DNA of 64,000 nt, from assembly GCA_021811105.1 (NCBI GenBank), contig JAJZPM010000011.1:1-64000 (forward strand), read 5' to 3'. Positions 48,110 through 58,542 of this stretch are shown here, piece by piece. Every line of letters starts with the position of its first letter. Within the stretch, counting starts at the first letter, position 1. The position numbers and the translations under genes are program-made. The notes under the pieces were generated by a model that saw only the letters and a list, made by a program, of their open reading frames with translations, had not been told where the DNA came from and searched no databases. Source of the DNA: Nitrospirota bacterium (GTDB taxonomy: Bacteria; Nitrospirota; Thermodesulfovibrionia; Thermodesulfovibrionales; UBA6898).

Positions 48110-49128
48110 TGGTAATCCAGATCTCGTTTCTTCTTTTCGGGCTCGTCATGATACTTGCCGCAGCGGAATTTTTCACAAACGGCATTGAGGCATTCGGCAG
48201 GAGGTTTTCATTCTCCCAGGCGGTGGTCGGCAGCATCTTCGCCGCTGTCGGCACGGCGCTGCCCGAGACGATCCTGCCGATGGTTGCGATATTTCTGTAC
48301 GGCGGGCGTGCATCGAAGGAGATAGGGGTGGGTGCGATATTGGGGGCGCCGTTCATGCTTTCGACGCTCGCTTTTTTTCTCGTAGGGCTGACCGCCTCTG
48401 TCGCGGCCCTCAATAAGAAAAGACCTTTTGAGCTCCGCGTCGAGATCCATTCGGTCAGGCGCGACCTCTCCTTCTTCCTTGTGATGTATTGTCTTGCGAT
48501 CCTTCTGCCGCTGCTCCTGGGCAGTTCGGTCCTTGTACCGCTCGCCGTTGCTCTCGTGTTCGGATATGTGTTCTACGCATGGCTCACCTTCCGGGGCGAA
48601 AGCGCCGAAATCGAGCACTCCGGTGATATGTACCTCTGGAAAGCGGCGACAAGGGTCAGCCGCTCCCATGCTGCGGCATCGCCGCCGCTTTCCCTGATCC
48701 TCCTCCAGATATTCACTGCCCTTGGGGTGATGATCAAGGGCGCCCATACCTTCGTCAGCAGCCTCGAACAGGTATCGGTGAGGTTCGGGATGGACCCCCT
48801 TCTCTTTGCGCTTCTGCTCGCCCCCGTTGCAACGGAACTGCCGGAGAAATTCAACAGCGTCACATGGACGTGGAAGGGGAGGGACACGCTCGCGATCGGC
48901 AATATCACCGGGGCGATGGTCTTCCAGGCGACATTCCCGGTTTCGGTCGGGCTTGTCTTCACGGGCTGGAGGCTGACCGGCATGGCCCTTTTTTCGGCGG
49001 TGATCGCCATCGTCTCCTCTGTCTTTCTCCTTGGGACGGTCCTCGTGAAGAAGCGGATCTCTCCGCTCACGATGCTCTTTTCGGGATGCCTTTACCTCGT
49101 CTACGCGCTCGTGCTGATACTGAGGTGA
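48106..49128 (+). CDS. Sodium/calcium exchanger family membrane protein
   Basis: AAEFFTNGIEAFGRRFSFSQAVVGSIFAAVGTALPETILPMVAI...LLLAPVATELPEKFNSVTW. Confidence 0.85.
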   Translation: MMVIQISFLLFGLVMILAAAEFFTNGIEAFGRRFSFSQAVVGSIFAAVGTALPETILPMVAIFLYGGRASKEIGVGAILGAPFMLSTLAFFLVGLTASVAALNKKRPFELRVEIHSVRRDLSFFLVMYCLAILLPLLLGSSVLVPLAVALVFGYVFYAWLTFRGESAEIEHSGDMYLWKAATRVSRSHAAASPPLSLILLQIFTALGVMIKGAHTFVSSLEQVSVRFGMDPLLFALLLAPVATELPEKFNSVTWTWKGRDTLAIGNITGAMVFQATFPVSVGLVFTGWRLTGMALFSAVIAIVSSVFLLGTVLVKKRISPLTMLFSGCLYLVYALVLILR

Positions 49129-49133
49129 AAAGA

Positions 49134-49275
49134 GTGGTTAACCACGGAGACACTGAGTCATGGAGTTGAAAAATAGGGGAAAAGGCCGGAATAAGCCGCT
49201 CACCTCAGTGGAGATATATAATACTTCCTACCTCCCTGTTTGTTTTCTCAGTGTCTCTGTGCCTCTGTGGTAAAT
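49134..49275. repeat. Phrase hairpin of the widespread ACCACGGAGACACTGAG / CTCAGTGTCTCTGTGCCTCTGTGGT type
   Basis: ggttaaccacggagacactgag ... ctcagtgtctctgtgcctctgtggtaaa. Confidence 0.8.
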
Positions 49276-49304
49276 GAACTGCCGCTACTTTGTTGCGCAC
49301 GAAA

Positions 49305-49595
49305 TCATTTCTTGAACAGGTCGTTCAGTTTTTTCAGCGCATCTTCTCTTGCCTTATCAGAAGAAGGAGACCCGCCTTTGCGGAAGACAAAGTAGTCGCA
49401 GAAGTTCGCCTTGTCCCGGCTCCTCTGGAATTCGGCCTTCGGCTCGAGGCATTTGTTGTGGGCCGTCTCCGAGTAGAACCTGCAGTTCAGGCATATATGC
49501 AGGTCACCGCCGCATTCGGGGCATATTGACTTGCGGGAAAAGTACTTGTCTGCCGCGACTTCTTTTCCGCAGAGTGCACAAACCTTCATATTCAC
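49305..49595 (-). CDS. Small zinc-ribbon-like protein
   Basis: CALCGKEVAADKYFSRKSICPECGGDLHICLNCRFYS...C...CDYF Cys pairs. Confidence 0.75.
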   Translation of the reverse strand: MNMKVCALCGKEVAADKYFSRKSICPECGGDLHICLNCRFYSETAHNKCLEPKAEFQRSRDKANFCDYFVFRKGGSPSSDKAREDALKKLNDLFKK

Positions 49596-49699
49596 CCCCT
49601 GAATTGGCCGTTATCTGACCTATGATAACAGGACGAAGAGGGTTTTGTAACGGAGTGCCATACGTTGTGCCGCTGGCACGCGACAGACTTGGGGACATA

Positions 49700-49772
49700 A
49701 CTCCCCAACCCCTGGTTTAACTTAAGAGGGGAGCTTATTCCTCCCATTAAGCTAAGGGGAGGTGAGGAGGGG
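49700..49772. repeat. CTCCCC hairpin repeat (degenerate member of second hairpin family)
   Basis: aactccccaacccctggtttaacttaagaggggagcttattcctcccattaagctaaggggaggtgaggaggggg. Confidence 0.65.
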
Positions 49773-49883
49773 GTATGATTCTTCCACGCGTTCACCGAGG
49801 GGTTACCCCTCGCTATTTCGTAATTGACAGCCATCTTTAGGTGTGATATTTTGAAAAAAGAATTCTCAAAGAGGAGGTCCGAT

Positions 49884-49961
49884 ATGCCCTGCAAGTCAAA
49901 AGGTCCGTGTGGTACCGGAAAGAAGACGGCTGCAAAGGCCCCGAAGAAGACGAAGAAATAG
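49884..49961 (+). CDS. 25-aa Lys/Cys-containing small protein (not in ORF track)
   Basis: MPCKSKGPCGTGKKTAAKAPKKTKK*; strong SD gaggagg and a terminator immediately downstream. Confidence 0.65.
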   Translation: MPCKSKGPCGTGKKTAAKAPKKTKK

Positions 49962-49983
49962 CTGCTTCGGGTCTCCCGGTTTT

Positions 49984-50011
49984 GAGGATGGCTTCGGCCA
50001 TCCTTTTTTTT
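49984..50011 (+). terminator. Rho-independent terminator
   Basis: gaggatggcttcggccatcctttttttt. Confidence 0.85.
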
Positions 50012-50075
50012 GCTGCTCCGCGGGCTTTTCCGCGGGCCCCTCTTTAGGTGGTCGTCTCTGTGTTAATATGTAGCC

Positions 50076-51215
50076 ATGTTCGAGAAGGAACTGAATGAGC
50101 TCCGGAAAAATGACCTCCTCCGGCAGTTTGTATCGAGGGGTTCTCCGCAGGGGCCTGTAATTACTATCTCGGGGAAGAGATACATCAACTTTTCCTCGAA
50201 CGATTACCTCGGTCTCGCCGGCAGCCCCGAGTTACTCAGGGCTGCAGAGACGGCCGGGAGAAGGTTCGGCTTTGGCGCCGGTGCCGCGAGGCTCCTTGCG
50301 GGAGGAAGCATCCTGCACGAAAGACTCGAAAAGGCTGTCGCGGCCTTCAAGATGACCGAAGCGGCGTTGTTGCTCAACTCGGGGTATACAGCTAATACGG
50401 CGGTCATCCCGGCTATTGCGCCGGAGGGCAGCGCCATATTCAGCGACGAACTGAACCATGCGAGCATCATCGACGGCTGCAGGCTCAGCAGGGCGAAGGT
50501 GCTGGTCTACCGGCATAAAAATATTGGGCACCTCGAAGGACTCATGAAGAAAGAGCCGGCGTGGAGGAAGGTTGTCGTCACCGATTCAGTCTTCAGCATG
50601 GACGGAGATATTGCGCCACTGCCGGACCTCTGCACGGTCTCACGCAAACATGGTGCGGTCCTCTACCTGGACGAGGCCCACGCCACCGGCGTGCTCGGAA
50701 AAGGGAAGGGTTCGCTCGCGCATTTCGGATTGGACCAGGAACCATGGATTATCCAGATGGGGACGTTTTCGAAGGCCCTCGGCTCTTTAGGTGCGTTCGT
50801 CGCGGGGACGCGGGATATGATCGGATGGCTGACAAATGCGGCGCGGGGCTTTATCTTCTCGACGGCGCTTCCTGCCCCGGTTGTCGCTGCCTCGATCAGG
50901 GCGCTCTCTATACTCGAAAAGCGTCCCGGACTTGTGAAAAGACTTCTGGAGAACACGCATAGGACCGCGGAGGGACTTAAGACTACCGGCTATGATCCGG
51001 GAGATGCCGAAACACCGGTCCTGGCTATCAAACAGCGGAGCGTCCGGGAGGCGCTTGCCCTGTCCGCTTTTTTATGGAAGAAAGGGGTCTATGCCCCGGC
51101 GATAAGGCCCCCGACCGTGAAGGAGCCCCGGATCAGGGTCACCGTTACTGCGGCGCATACCGCGGAGCATATACAGACGCTTATTCGCGCGATGCAGAAA
51201 TACGGGAAGCTCTGA
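50076..51215 (+). CDS. bioF: 8-amino-7-oxononanoate synthase (alpha-oxoamine synthase family)
   Basis: YINFSSNDYLGLAGSPELLRAAETAGRRFGFGAGAARLLAGGSILHERLE...YLDEAHATGVLGKGKGS...GTFSKALGSLGAFVAG. Confidence 0.92.
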   Translation: MFEKELNELRKNDLLRQFVSRGSPQGPVITISGKRYINFSSNDYLGLAGSPELLRAAETAGRRFGFGAGAARLLAGGSILHERLEKAVAAFKMTEAALLLNSGYTANTAVIPAIAPEGSAIFSDELNHASIIDGCRLSRAKVLVYRHKNIGHLEGLMKKEPAWRKVVVTDSVFSMDGDIAPLPDLCTVSRKHGAVLYLDEAHATGVLGKGKGSLAHFGLDQEPWIIQMGTFSKALGSLGAFVAGTRDMIGWLTNAARGFIFSTALPAPVVAASIRALSILEKRPGLVKRLLENTHRTAEGLKTTGYDPGDAETPVLAIKQRSVREALALSAFLWKKGVYAPAIRPPTVKEPRIRVTVTAAHTAEHIQTLIRAMQKYGKL

Positions 51216-51249
51216 CGGTTTTTACTCCGGCAACAAAACTCCGTGATTT

Positions 51250-51327
51250 GTCATTCCCGCAGTCTTTAGGCGGGAATCCAGAAAGAACAGAGATCCTGGA
51301 TGCCCGACAAAAAACCTCGGGCATGAC
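51250..51327. repeat. dRS3/REP-like palindromic repeat (solo)
   Basis: gtcattcccgcagtctttaggcgggaatccagaaagaacagagatcctggatgcccgacaaaaaacctcgggcatgac. Confidence 0.85.
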
Positions 51328-51369
51328 TGATAGAGAGAGGAAATGGGTAAATAGTATTATGGGACCGGT

Positions 51370-52020
51370 TCAGACCTTGGGGATGAGATAGACGCAGGAC
51401 TCCGCGCCTTCCGCGACCGACTGCTCCCTCGTGATGTTCCTGTCGATCAGGTCCCGGTACATCTGGAGTTCGTATTTGCAGGCATCACTGAATTCCCTGG
51501 CCACCTTATTGATAGGGCAGTGATACTGCTTCAGATGGTAATGGTCGGAATTCTTGCTGATCTCGACGAAATGTCCGTCCGCCTCCAGGATTTCTTTCAG
51601 GGCGTTCAGCGTGTCCTCGACGCTTCCCTTTCCGGCGAGCGCGGCCTTCCCTGCCTTAAAGAGTCTGTCCCTGCGCCAATCGAAGATCCTGTCTATCTTT
51701 TCATCGCCTTCGTGTTTTCTGATGTCCCTCAGAAGGCCGACCGCGAATTTATCGTAGGCCTTGGGGAAGAGGTCGTTGGCTGCCTCAGTCAGCATATAGA
51801 TGAAGCCGGGCCTGCCTATGCCCCGTCTCCTTGAAACATAGGTGACGATGCCTTTTTTCTCGAGCGCAAGCAGATGCTGCCGGATTCCCATCGGGGTGAT
51901 TTCGATGACCTTGCTCAGACCGTCGATCGACATCCCTCCGTTTTTTTTCAGGAGAAGGATTATGTTTTTCCTTGTAGAATTCTCGTCGATCAAGATATCC
52001 ATACTGGAAGAAAATAGCAT
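51370..52020 (-). CDS. SufR-like winged-helix transcriptional regulator with conserved C-terminal cysteines
   Basis: STRKNIILLLKKNGGMSIDGLSKVIEITPMGIRQHLLALEKKGIVTYVSRRRGIGRPGFIYMLTEAANDLFPKAY; CPINKVAREFSDAC (C-X12-C) and a third Cys downstream. Confidence 0.78.
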   Translation of the reverse strand: MLFSSSMDILIDENSTRKNIILLLKKNGGMSIDGLSKVIEITPMGIRQHLLALEKKGIVTYVSRRRGIGRPGFIYMLTEAANDLFPKAYDKFAVGLLRDIRKHEGDEKIDRIFDWRRDRLFKAGKAALAGKGSVEDTLNALKEILEADGHFVEISKNSDHYHLKQYHCPINKVAREFSDACKYELQMYRDLIDRNITREQSVAEGAESCVYLIPKV

Positions 52021-52025
52021 AAAAA

Positions 52026-52059
52026 AAAGTTTTTGTAAATAAAAAAGTAAAAAAACTTT
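52026..52059. promoter_or_regulatory. Candidate operator: inverted repeat AAAGTTTTT-N16-AAAAACTTT
   Basis: Inverted repeat in the divergent promoter region between SufR-like gene and ferritin-like gene. Confidence 0.4.
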
Positions 52060-52156
52060 GTAAAAGGGGTGCTATTTCGTTCCCGGCATATATATGATAA
52101 TATTGCTTGGATTGCAGGGCCGAATCCCTTACAATATTCAGAAAAAGGAGATGACT

Positions 52157-52651
52157 ATGGTTACAGGGAAGGAAGATCTCTTGAGGTCCCTTATCGAGGC
52201 TTTCCTCATGGAAAAAGGGACGCATGAATTTTATTCGAAGGCCGCGACAAAGGCGTTGAGCGAGGACGCGAGGGCCACCTTCAGGGACCTTACCGAATGG
52301 GAAGAAAAGCATATGGATTATATCCAGTCCCTCTACCTGTCGATCCAGGACGACAGGGACGTCGAGCACTTCGAAGAATTCAAAAAAAGAGCGGAAGCCC
52401 CGGTCACCGAGGGGGGTATCCCGGTCAAGGACCTCGAATCAAAGGTGGAGGAGTCGGTTTTTCTCGACGACATGGGCGCACTCATCATGGCGCTCGAGAT
52501 AGAGGGCAAGGCCTACAATCTGTACCGGAACCTCTCCGAAAAGGCGGCCGACGGAAACGCACGCGTGGTGTTCAGGGAGATGATGGGGATGGAACTCAGC
52601 CATATTGATTATCTCAAGAAGCTTAGGAACAAGCTTGCTGAAACTGCGTGA
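52157..52651 (+). CDS. Ferritin-like/rubrerythrin-type protein
   Basis: LIEAFLMEKGTHEFYSKAATKALSEDARATFRDLTEWEEKHMDYIQSLY...MALEIEGKAYNLYRNLSEKA...FREMMGMELSHIDYLKKL. Confidence 0.87.
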   Translation: MVTGKEDLLRSLIEAFLMEKGTHEFYSKAATKALSEDARATFRDLTEWEEKHMDYIQSLYLSIQDDRDVEHFEEFKKRAEAPVTEGGIPVKDLESKVEESVFLDDMGALIMALEIEGKAYNLYRNLSEKAADGNARVVFREMMGMELSHIDYLKKLRNKLAETA

Positions 52652-53480
52652 CGGCATCGTAGAGCTTTACAAAAAGGTCGCCACTTCTCTGCCGCCGGAT
52701 GTCGAGGAGGCGCTCCGCTCCGCGCTGCCGGCCGAGGAAGAAGGCTCTGCGGCGGCATCTTCCCTCTCCGTGATGCTGGAGAATGTGCGCATGGCGAGAG
52801 AGAATGCGAAGCCGCTCTGCCAGGACACGGGGGTGCCTGTTTTTTTCGTGAAGGTCCCGATGGGGCTGAGCCAGCTCGACATGAAAGAGACCATCCTCGA
52901 TGCGACACGTATTGCGACTGTGAAGGTCCCTCTCAGGCCGAACGCAGTAGACGTGGTCACCGATAAAAACTCGGGTGACAATACGGGCGCCGGTTTCCCC
53001 ATAATCTACATGGAAGAGACGCGGAGCGGGACTTTATCGATCGACCTGATGCTAAAGGGCGGGGGCTGCGAAAATGCAGGTCAGCTATACAAACTTCCCC
53101 TTGAGGAACTGGGCGCACAGAGGGACCTCGACGGCGTGCGGCGGTGCGTACTCGATGCGGTCCAGAGGGCGCAGGGCAGGGGATGCCCGCCCTATATCAT
53201 CGGCGTGGGCATCGGTGCTTCGAAGGACCAGGTGACGAGGCTGGCGAAGGACCAGCTAATGCGCAAACTGAACGACGCCAATGCGAACAGTGATCTTGCG
53301 GCGCTCGAAAAAAAGATTCTCACGGAGATCAACGGTCTTGGGATAGGGCCCCAGGGGCTGGGAGGGAGGATTACTGCGCTGGGCGTCAAGATCGGCGCCA
53401 ACCACCGCCATCCGGCTTCCTATTTCGTGGACGTATCAGTCGGCTGCTGGGCCCATAGGAGGGGAAGGCTGATATGGTGA
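52635..53480 (+). CDS. Fumarate hydratase class I, N-terminal (alpha) subunit
   Basis: CQDTGVPVFFVKVPMG...RPNAVDVVTDKNSGDNTGAGFPIIYME...GIGASKDQVTRLAKDQLMRKLND; TTG start inferred. Confidence 0.9.
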   Translation: MLKLRDGIVELYKKVATSLPPDVEEALRSALPAEEEGSAAASSLSVMLENVRMARENAKPLCQDTGVPVFFVKVPMGLSQLDMKETILDATRIATVKVPLRPNAVDVVTDKNSGDNTGAGFPIIYMEETRSGTLSIDLMLKGGGCENAGQLYKLPLEELGAQRDLDGVRRCVLDAVQRAQGRGCPPYIIGVGIGASKDQVTRLAKDQLMRKLNDANANSDLAALEKKILTEINGLGIGPQGLGGRITALGVKIGANHRHPASYFVDVSVGCWAHRRGRLIW

Positions 53481-54070
53481 CCCCGGTCGCCCTCAATCTT
53501 CCTCTCTCCGGTTCCGACGTGAGTGGTCTGACGGCCGGGGACATCGTGACCCTGAGCGGAAGGCTCGTCACCGGCAGGGACAGGATCCATAAGTACCTGG
53601 CCGAGAGGCCCCGGAAGGAAGAGGTCCCCTTTGATCTGTCCGGGACGGTCCTGTACCACTGCGGTCCGGTGGTCGAGAAGGCCGACGGGGAATTCAGGGC
53701 CGTTGCCGCGGGGCCGACGACGAGCATGCGCGTCGAGATGTACGAGGCCATCGTTATACGTGAATACGGGCTGAGAGGTATAATGGGCAAGGGCGGCATG
53801 GGCGAGGGTACGCGCCGTGCCCTGAAGGAGTGCGGCTGCGTCTACTTTCACGCCATCGGCGGGGCCGCGGTCTATCTCGCGGCAAGGATCAGAAAGACCG
53901 TCGGCGTCTGGAAGCTTGAGGAGTTCGGGCCGACCGAGGCGATGTGGCTTTTTGAGGTCGAGGGTTTCCCGGCGATCGTGACTATGGACTCGCATGGGAA
54001 CGACCTGCACCGGGAAGTGGAAGAGGCGTCCCTAAAGAGATTTTCGGAATTAATAAAAAAAAGTAAGTAG
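53474..54070 (+). CDS. Fumarate hydratase class I, C-terminal (beta) subunit
   Basis: LTAGDIVTLSGRLVTGRDRIHKYLAE...YHCGPVV...GPTTSMRVEMYE...IMGKGGMGEGTRRALKECGCVYFHAIGGAA. Confidence 0.92.
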   Translation: MVTPVALNLPLSGSDVSGLTAGDIVTLSGRLVTGRDRIHKYLAERPRKEEVPFDLSGTVLYHCGPVVEKADGEFRAVAAGPTTSMRVEMYEAIVIREYGLRGIMGKGGMGEGTRRALKECGCVYFHAIGGAAVYLAARIRKTVGVWKLEEFGPTEAMWLFEVEGFPAIVTMDSHGNDLHREVEEASLKRFSELIKKSK

Positions 54071-54107
54071 TTATGAAGAAGTTCATAAGTATGAAGACAT
54101 TCTGTTA

Positions 54108-54260
54108 TAAAATCCCTCCTAACCTCCCTTTTGCTAAAGGGAGGTTAGGAGCCCCTTTTTGGAGTAACGCCCTCCCGAAAGCATTCGGGACACCCCCTCT
54201 TTCCGCACTCAGGCGGATTCGCCGAGGAGAAAAGATAAGAGGGGGTGAAGGGGGAGTTAT
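54108..54260. repeat. CCTCCCTTTTGCTAAAGGGAGG-type hairpin repeat (long form)
   Basis: aaaatccctcctaacctcccttttgctaaagggaggttaggagcccc...aggcggattcgccgaggagaaaagataagagggggtgaagggggag. Confidence 0.75.
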
Positions 54261-54292
54261 GATTCTCAAAAGGGTAAGGGGAAAGGGGTAAT

Positions 54293-55186
54293 TTGATCTT
54301 TATCGCCGGCGCAACAGGTTTTGTGGGCGGGCACCTCGTCGACGACCTGCGGTCGAAGGGGGACAGAGTGAAGTGCCTCGTCCGCTCAGGCAGAAACGCG
54401 GGACAGTTCGCCGCAAAGGGGGTCGAGGTCGTCCGCGGTGATATCACTGATCCGCGTTCGATCGAGGGCGTTGTCGGCCCGGACGACTTCGTGGTCCATC
54501 TCGTCGGGATAATCGAGGAAAAAAGGGGGGTGACGTTTCGGGGGGTGCATGTCGAAGGTACTGCCAACCTGGTCGCCGAGGCCAGACGCGCGGGGGTAAG
54601 GCATTTCTTCTATCAATCGGCCCTGGGCGCCGACAGAAATTCCTGGTCCGGCTATCTGAAGACAAAGGCGGAGGCCGAGGAGATTGTGACCAAGAGCGGG
54701 CTGGACTACACGATATTCAGACCGTCTCTCATCATCGGGCCCTGGGACGGGTTTACCAAAAAGATGCTGGACATGCTGAAGCTTTCGCCTGTGATTCCGG
54801 TACCGGGGGACGGCAGGGCTAAGATACAGCCGGTCTATATCAAAGACTGGCTTAGGTGCATTGGTGCGGTCATCGGAAATCCTCAGGCATACCGGGCGAC
54901 GTTTGATATCGGCGGGCCGGAGCAGCTCACATATAAGGAGATTGTCGAAATGCTCGCCGAATCGGCCGGCAAGAAGAAGCCTGTCTTCAACGTCCCGATG
55001 GGACTGATGAAGATATCCGCTCTGTTCCTCGAAACCCTGCTCTCTTCTCCGCCCGTCACCTCTGAGCAGCTGAGGCTAATAGGGTCCGACAACATCTGCG
55101 ACCCGGAGGCAATCGAGAAGCATTTCGGGTTCAGGCCGACGCCGCTGCGCGACGCACTGAAGGAATTTATCAAGCGGGAGAACTAA
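54293..55186 (+). CDS. NAD-dependent epimerase/NDUFA9-like SDR protein
   Basis: IFIAGATGFVGGHLVDDLRSKGDRVKCLVRSGRNAGQFAAKGVEVVRGDITDPRS...SALGADRNSWSGYLKTKAEAEEIV. Confidence 0.87.
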   Translation: MIFIAGATGFVGGHLVDDLRSKGDRVKCLVRSGRNAGQFAAKGVEVVRGDITDPRSIEGVVGPDDFVVHLVGIIEEKRGVTFRGVHVEGTANLVAEARRAGVRHFFYQSALGADRNSWSGYLKTKAEAEEIVTKSGLDYTIFRPSLIIGPWDGFTKKMLDMLKLSPVIPVPGDGRAKIQPVYIKDWLRCIGAVIGNPQAYRATFDIGGPEQLTYKEIVEMLAESAGKKKPVFNVPMGLMKISALFLETLLSSPPVTSEQLRLIGSDNICDPEAIEKHFGFRPTPLRDALKEFIKREN

Positions 55187-55221
55187 TAACGGGCTCGAAA
55201 TAGTATGCATATGATTATCCC

Positions 55222-55298
55222 AAAATCCCTCCTAACCTCCCTTTGCCAAAGGGAGGAATCCACCCCTCTTTGGCAAAGAGGGGCGAGGGGAGATTTTT
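55222..55298. repeat. CCTCCCTTTGCCAAAGGGAGG / CCCCTCTTTGGCAAAGAGGGG double hairpin
   Basis: aaaatccctcctaacctccctttgccaaagggaggaatccacccctctttggcaaagaggggcgaggggagatttt. Confidence 0.85.
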
Positions 55299-55392
55299 CG
55301 ATCAAATATGCATGCAATCATGAGACTCTTGATAATTAGGTAAAACTTTCAGCCGGCTGCCTGTCAGTCTCTCCGGTGACCGTTAGCCCCTA

Positions 55393-55812
55393 CTACTTTT
55401 TTACCACCAGCACATCGCATTCGGCATGGTCCACGACCTTTGAGGAGACGCTCCCGAGAAGGAATTTCTGCGCGCCGTGCCTGCCGTGCGAACCAGTGAC
55501 GATCACGTCGGCCTTAATTTTTTTTGCGGTCTCGAGGATCTCCTCCGCGGGATTGCCCTGGCTGATGAGGGTCTTCAGGGACTTTATCTTCCTCGGCTTC
55601 GACTTGATCTTCTCCATCATGCGCCCTGTCTCTTCGGTGAGCGTGGCGACTATCCTGGTCCTGTCCATCTCCATCAATTCGGTGAGGTAAAGTTCAGGAA
55701 CGACGGAAAGGACAGTGACCGAGGAATTGAACGTCTCGGCGATCGCGAGCGCTTTTTTCAATGCTTTCTCAGAAGATTCCGACCCGTCATGTGCAACAAG
55801 AATTTTTTTCAT
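55393..55812 (-). CDS. Universal stress protein
   Basis: [38 protein letters not shown]...[39 protein letters not shown]. Confidence 0.94.
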   Translation of the reverse strand: MKKILVAHDGSESSEKALKKALAIAETFNSSVTVLSVVPELYLTELMEMDRTRIVATLTEETGRMMEKIKSKPRKIKSLKTLISQGNPAEEILETAKKIKADVIVTGSHGRHGAQKFLLGSVSSKVVDHAECDVLVVKK

Positions 55813-55930
55813 CTGTCTCCCCTTTTTTCCGGTTTCTAAAAATTTTACCAGAAGGCGAACAGTTTGTCTTTTTTTTTGCTGCAGGAAAGATTACAATATA
55901 AGATTCGTTTTGCATGAAAGGAGAAGACAC

Positions 55931-57082
55931 ATGGCAAGAAAGGACTATTTTTTTACTTCGGAGTCGGTCACCGAAGGCCATCCCGATAAAATAGCGGACC
56001 AGATTTCCGATGCCATCCTCGACGCGATCCTTGCGCAGGACCCCGTTGCCAGGGTCGCGTGCGAGACCCTCGTGACTACCGGGCTCGCCTTTGTGGCCGG
56101 AGAGATCTCGACGACCTGTTACGTGCATATCCCCGATATCGTGAGGGAGACGATCAAGAACATAGGATATACAAGGGCCAAGTACGGTTTCGATTACGAG
56201 ACCTGCTCTGTGATCACCTCGATAGACCAGCAGTCTCTGGACATTGCCATGGGTGTTGATACGGGAGGCGCAGGCGATCAGGGTCTGATGTTCGGCTTTG
56301 CCTGCAACGAGACCGAAGAACTGATGCCGCTTCCGATCATGCTGGCTCACAAGCTCTCGATGCGTCTGGCCGAAGCGAGAAAGAACGACGTGCTTGCGTA
56401 CCTGAGGCCGGATGGAAAATCCCAGGTGACGATTGAATACAAAGACGGCAGACCCTTCAGGATCGATACGATAGTGGTATCGACGCAGCACAGCCCCGAC
56501 GTGCATCTCAAGGACCTGAAGGACGACATCATCGAAAAGGTGATCAGGCCGGTCGTCCCGAAAGACCTGCTGGACGAAGAGAAGATCAAGTATTACATCA
56601 ACCCCACCGGCCGCTTTGTTGTGGGCGGTCCGATGGGCGATACCGGCCTGACCGGCAGGAAGATCATAGTGGACAGCTACGGCGGCGTGGGCAGTCACGG
56701 CGGCGGCTGTTTTTCCGGTAAGGACCCGACTAAGGTCGACCGCTCCGGCGCCTATATTTCGCGCTATATCGCAAAGAACATCGTTGCTGCTGGTATTGCC
56801 GGGAGGGTCGAGGTCCAGCTGGCATATGCTATCGGCGTTCCCGAGCCGGTCTCGATTCTTGTCGACACCTTCGGGACCGGGAAGGTCGATGAGGAGAAGA
56901 TCGTTCCTCTGATCAGGAGGAACTTCGATCTCACGCCGAAAGGGATCATCGAAAAGCTGAATCTCAGGAGGCCTATTTATAAGAAGACCGCAGCATACGG
57001 TCATTTCGGCAAGAACGATCCCGACTTCACCTGGGAGGCGACGGACAAGGCGAAGACGTTAAGGAGAGAGGCGGGACTGTAA
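55931..57082 (+). CDS. metK: S-adenosylmethionine synthetase
   Basis: [51 protein letters not shown]...[17 protein letters not shown]...[19 protein letters not shown]. Confidence 0.97.
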   Translation: MARKDYFFTSESVTEGHPDKIADQISDAILDAILAQDPVARVACETLVTTGLAFVAGEISTTCYVHIPDIVRETIKNIGYTRAKYGFDYETCSVITSIDQQSLDIAMGVDTGGAGDQGLMFGFACNETEELMPLPIMLAHKLSMRLAEARKNDVLAYLRPDGKSQVTIEYKDGRPFRIDTIVVSTQHSPDVHLKDLKDDIIEKVIRPVVPKDLLDEEKIKYYINPTGRFVVGGPMGDTGLTGRKIIVDSYGGVGSHGGGCFSGKDPTKVDRSGAYISRYIAKNIVAAGIAGRVEVQLAYAIGVPEPVSILVDTFGTGKVDEEKIVPLIRRNFDLTPKGIIEKLNLRRPIYKKTAAYGHFGKNDPDFTWEATDKAKTLRREAGL

Positions 57083-57095
57083 AAAGGGTGATAAA

Positions 57096-58418
<1,323 letters not shown>

Positions 58419-58449
58419 GATCAAATTCAGGTATTACCGGATTTCTTAG

Positions 58450-58483
58450 AAAAATCCCTCCTGCCGCAGGAGGGATTTTTTTT
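58450..58483 (+). terminator. Rho-independent terminator after ahcY
   Basis: aaaatccctcctgccgcaggagggatttttttt. Confidence 0.9.
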
Positions 58484-58542
58484 GCCGCGTGCGGAAATCC
58501 TGAACATATCGTGATATAGTGGAAAAAAAGGAGGAGGGAGTT

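Noticed and set aside
55787-57004. 405-aa minus-strand ORF antisense to metK
   Set aside because: Shadow of a highly conserved gene; no recognisable domain
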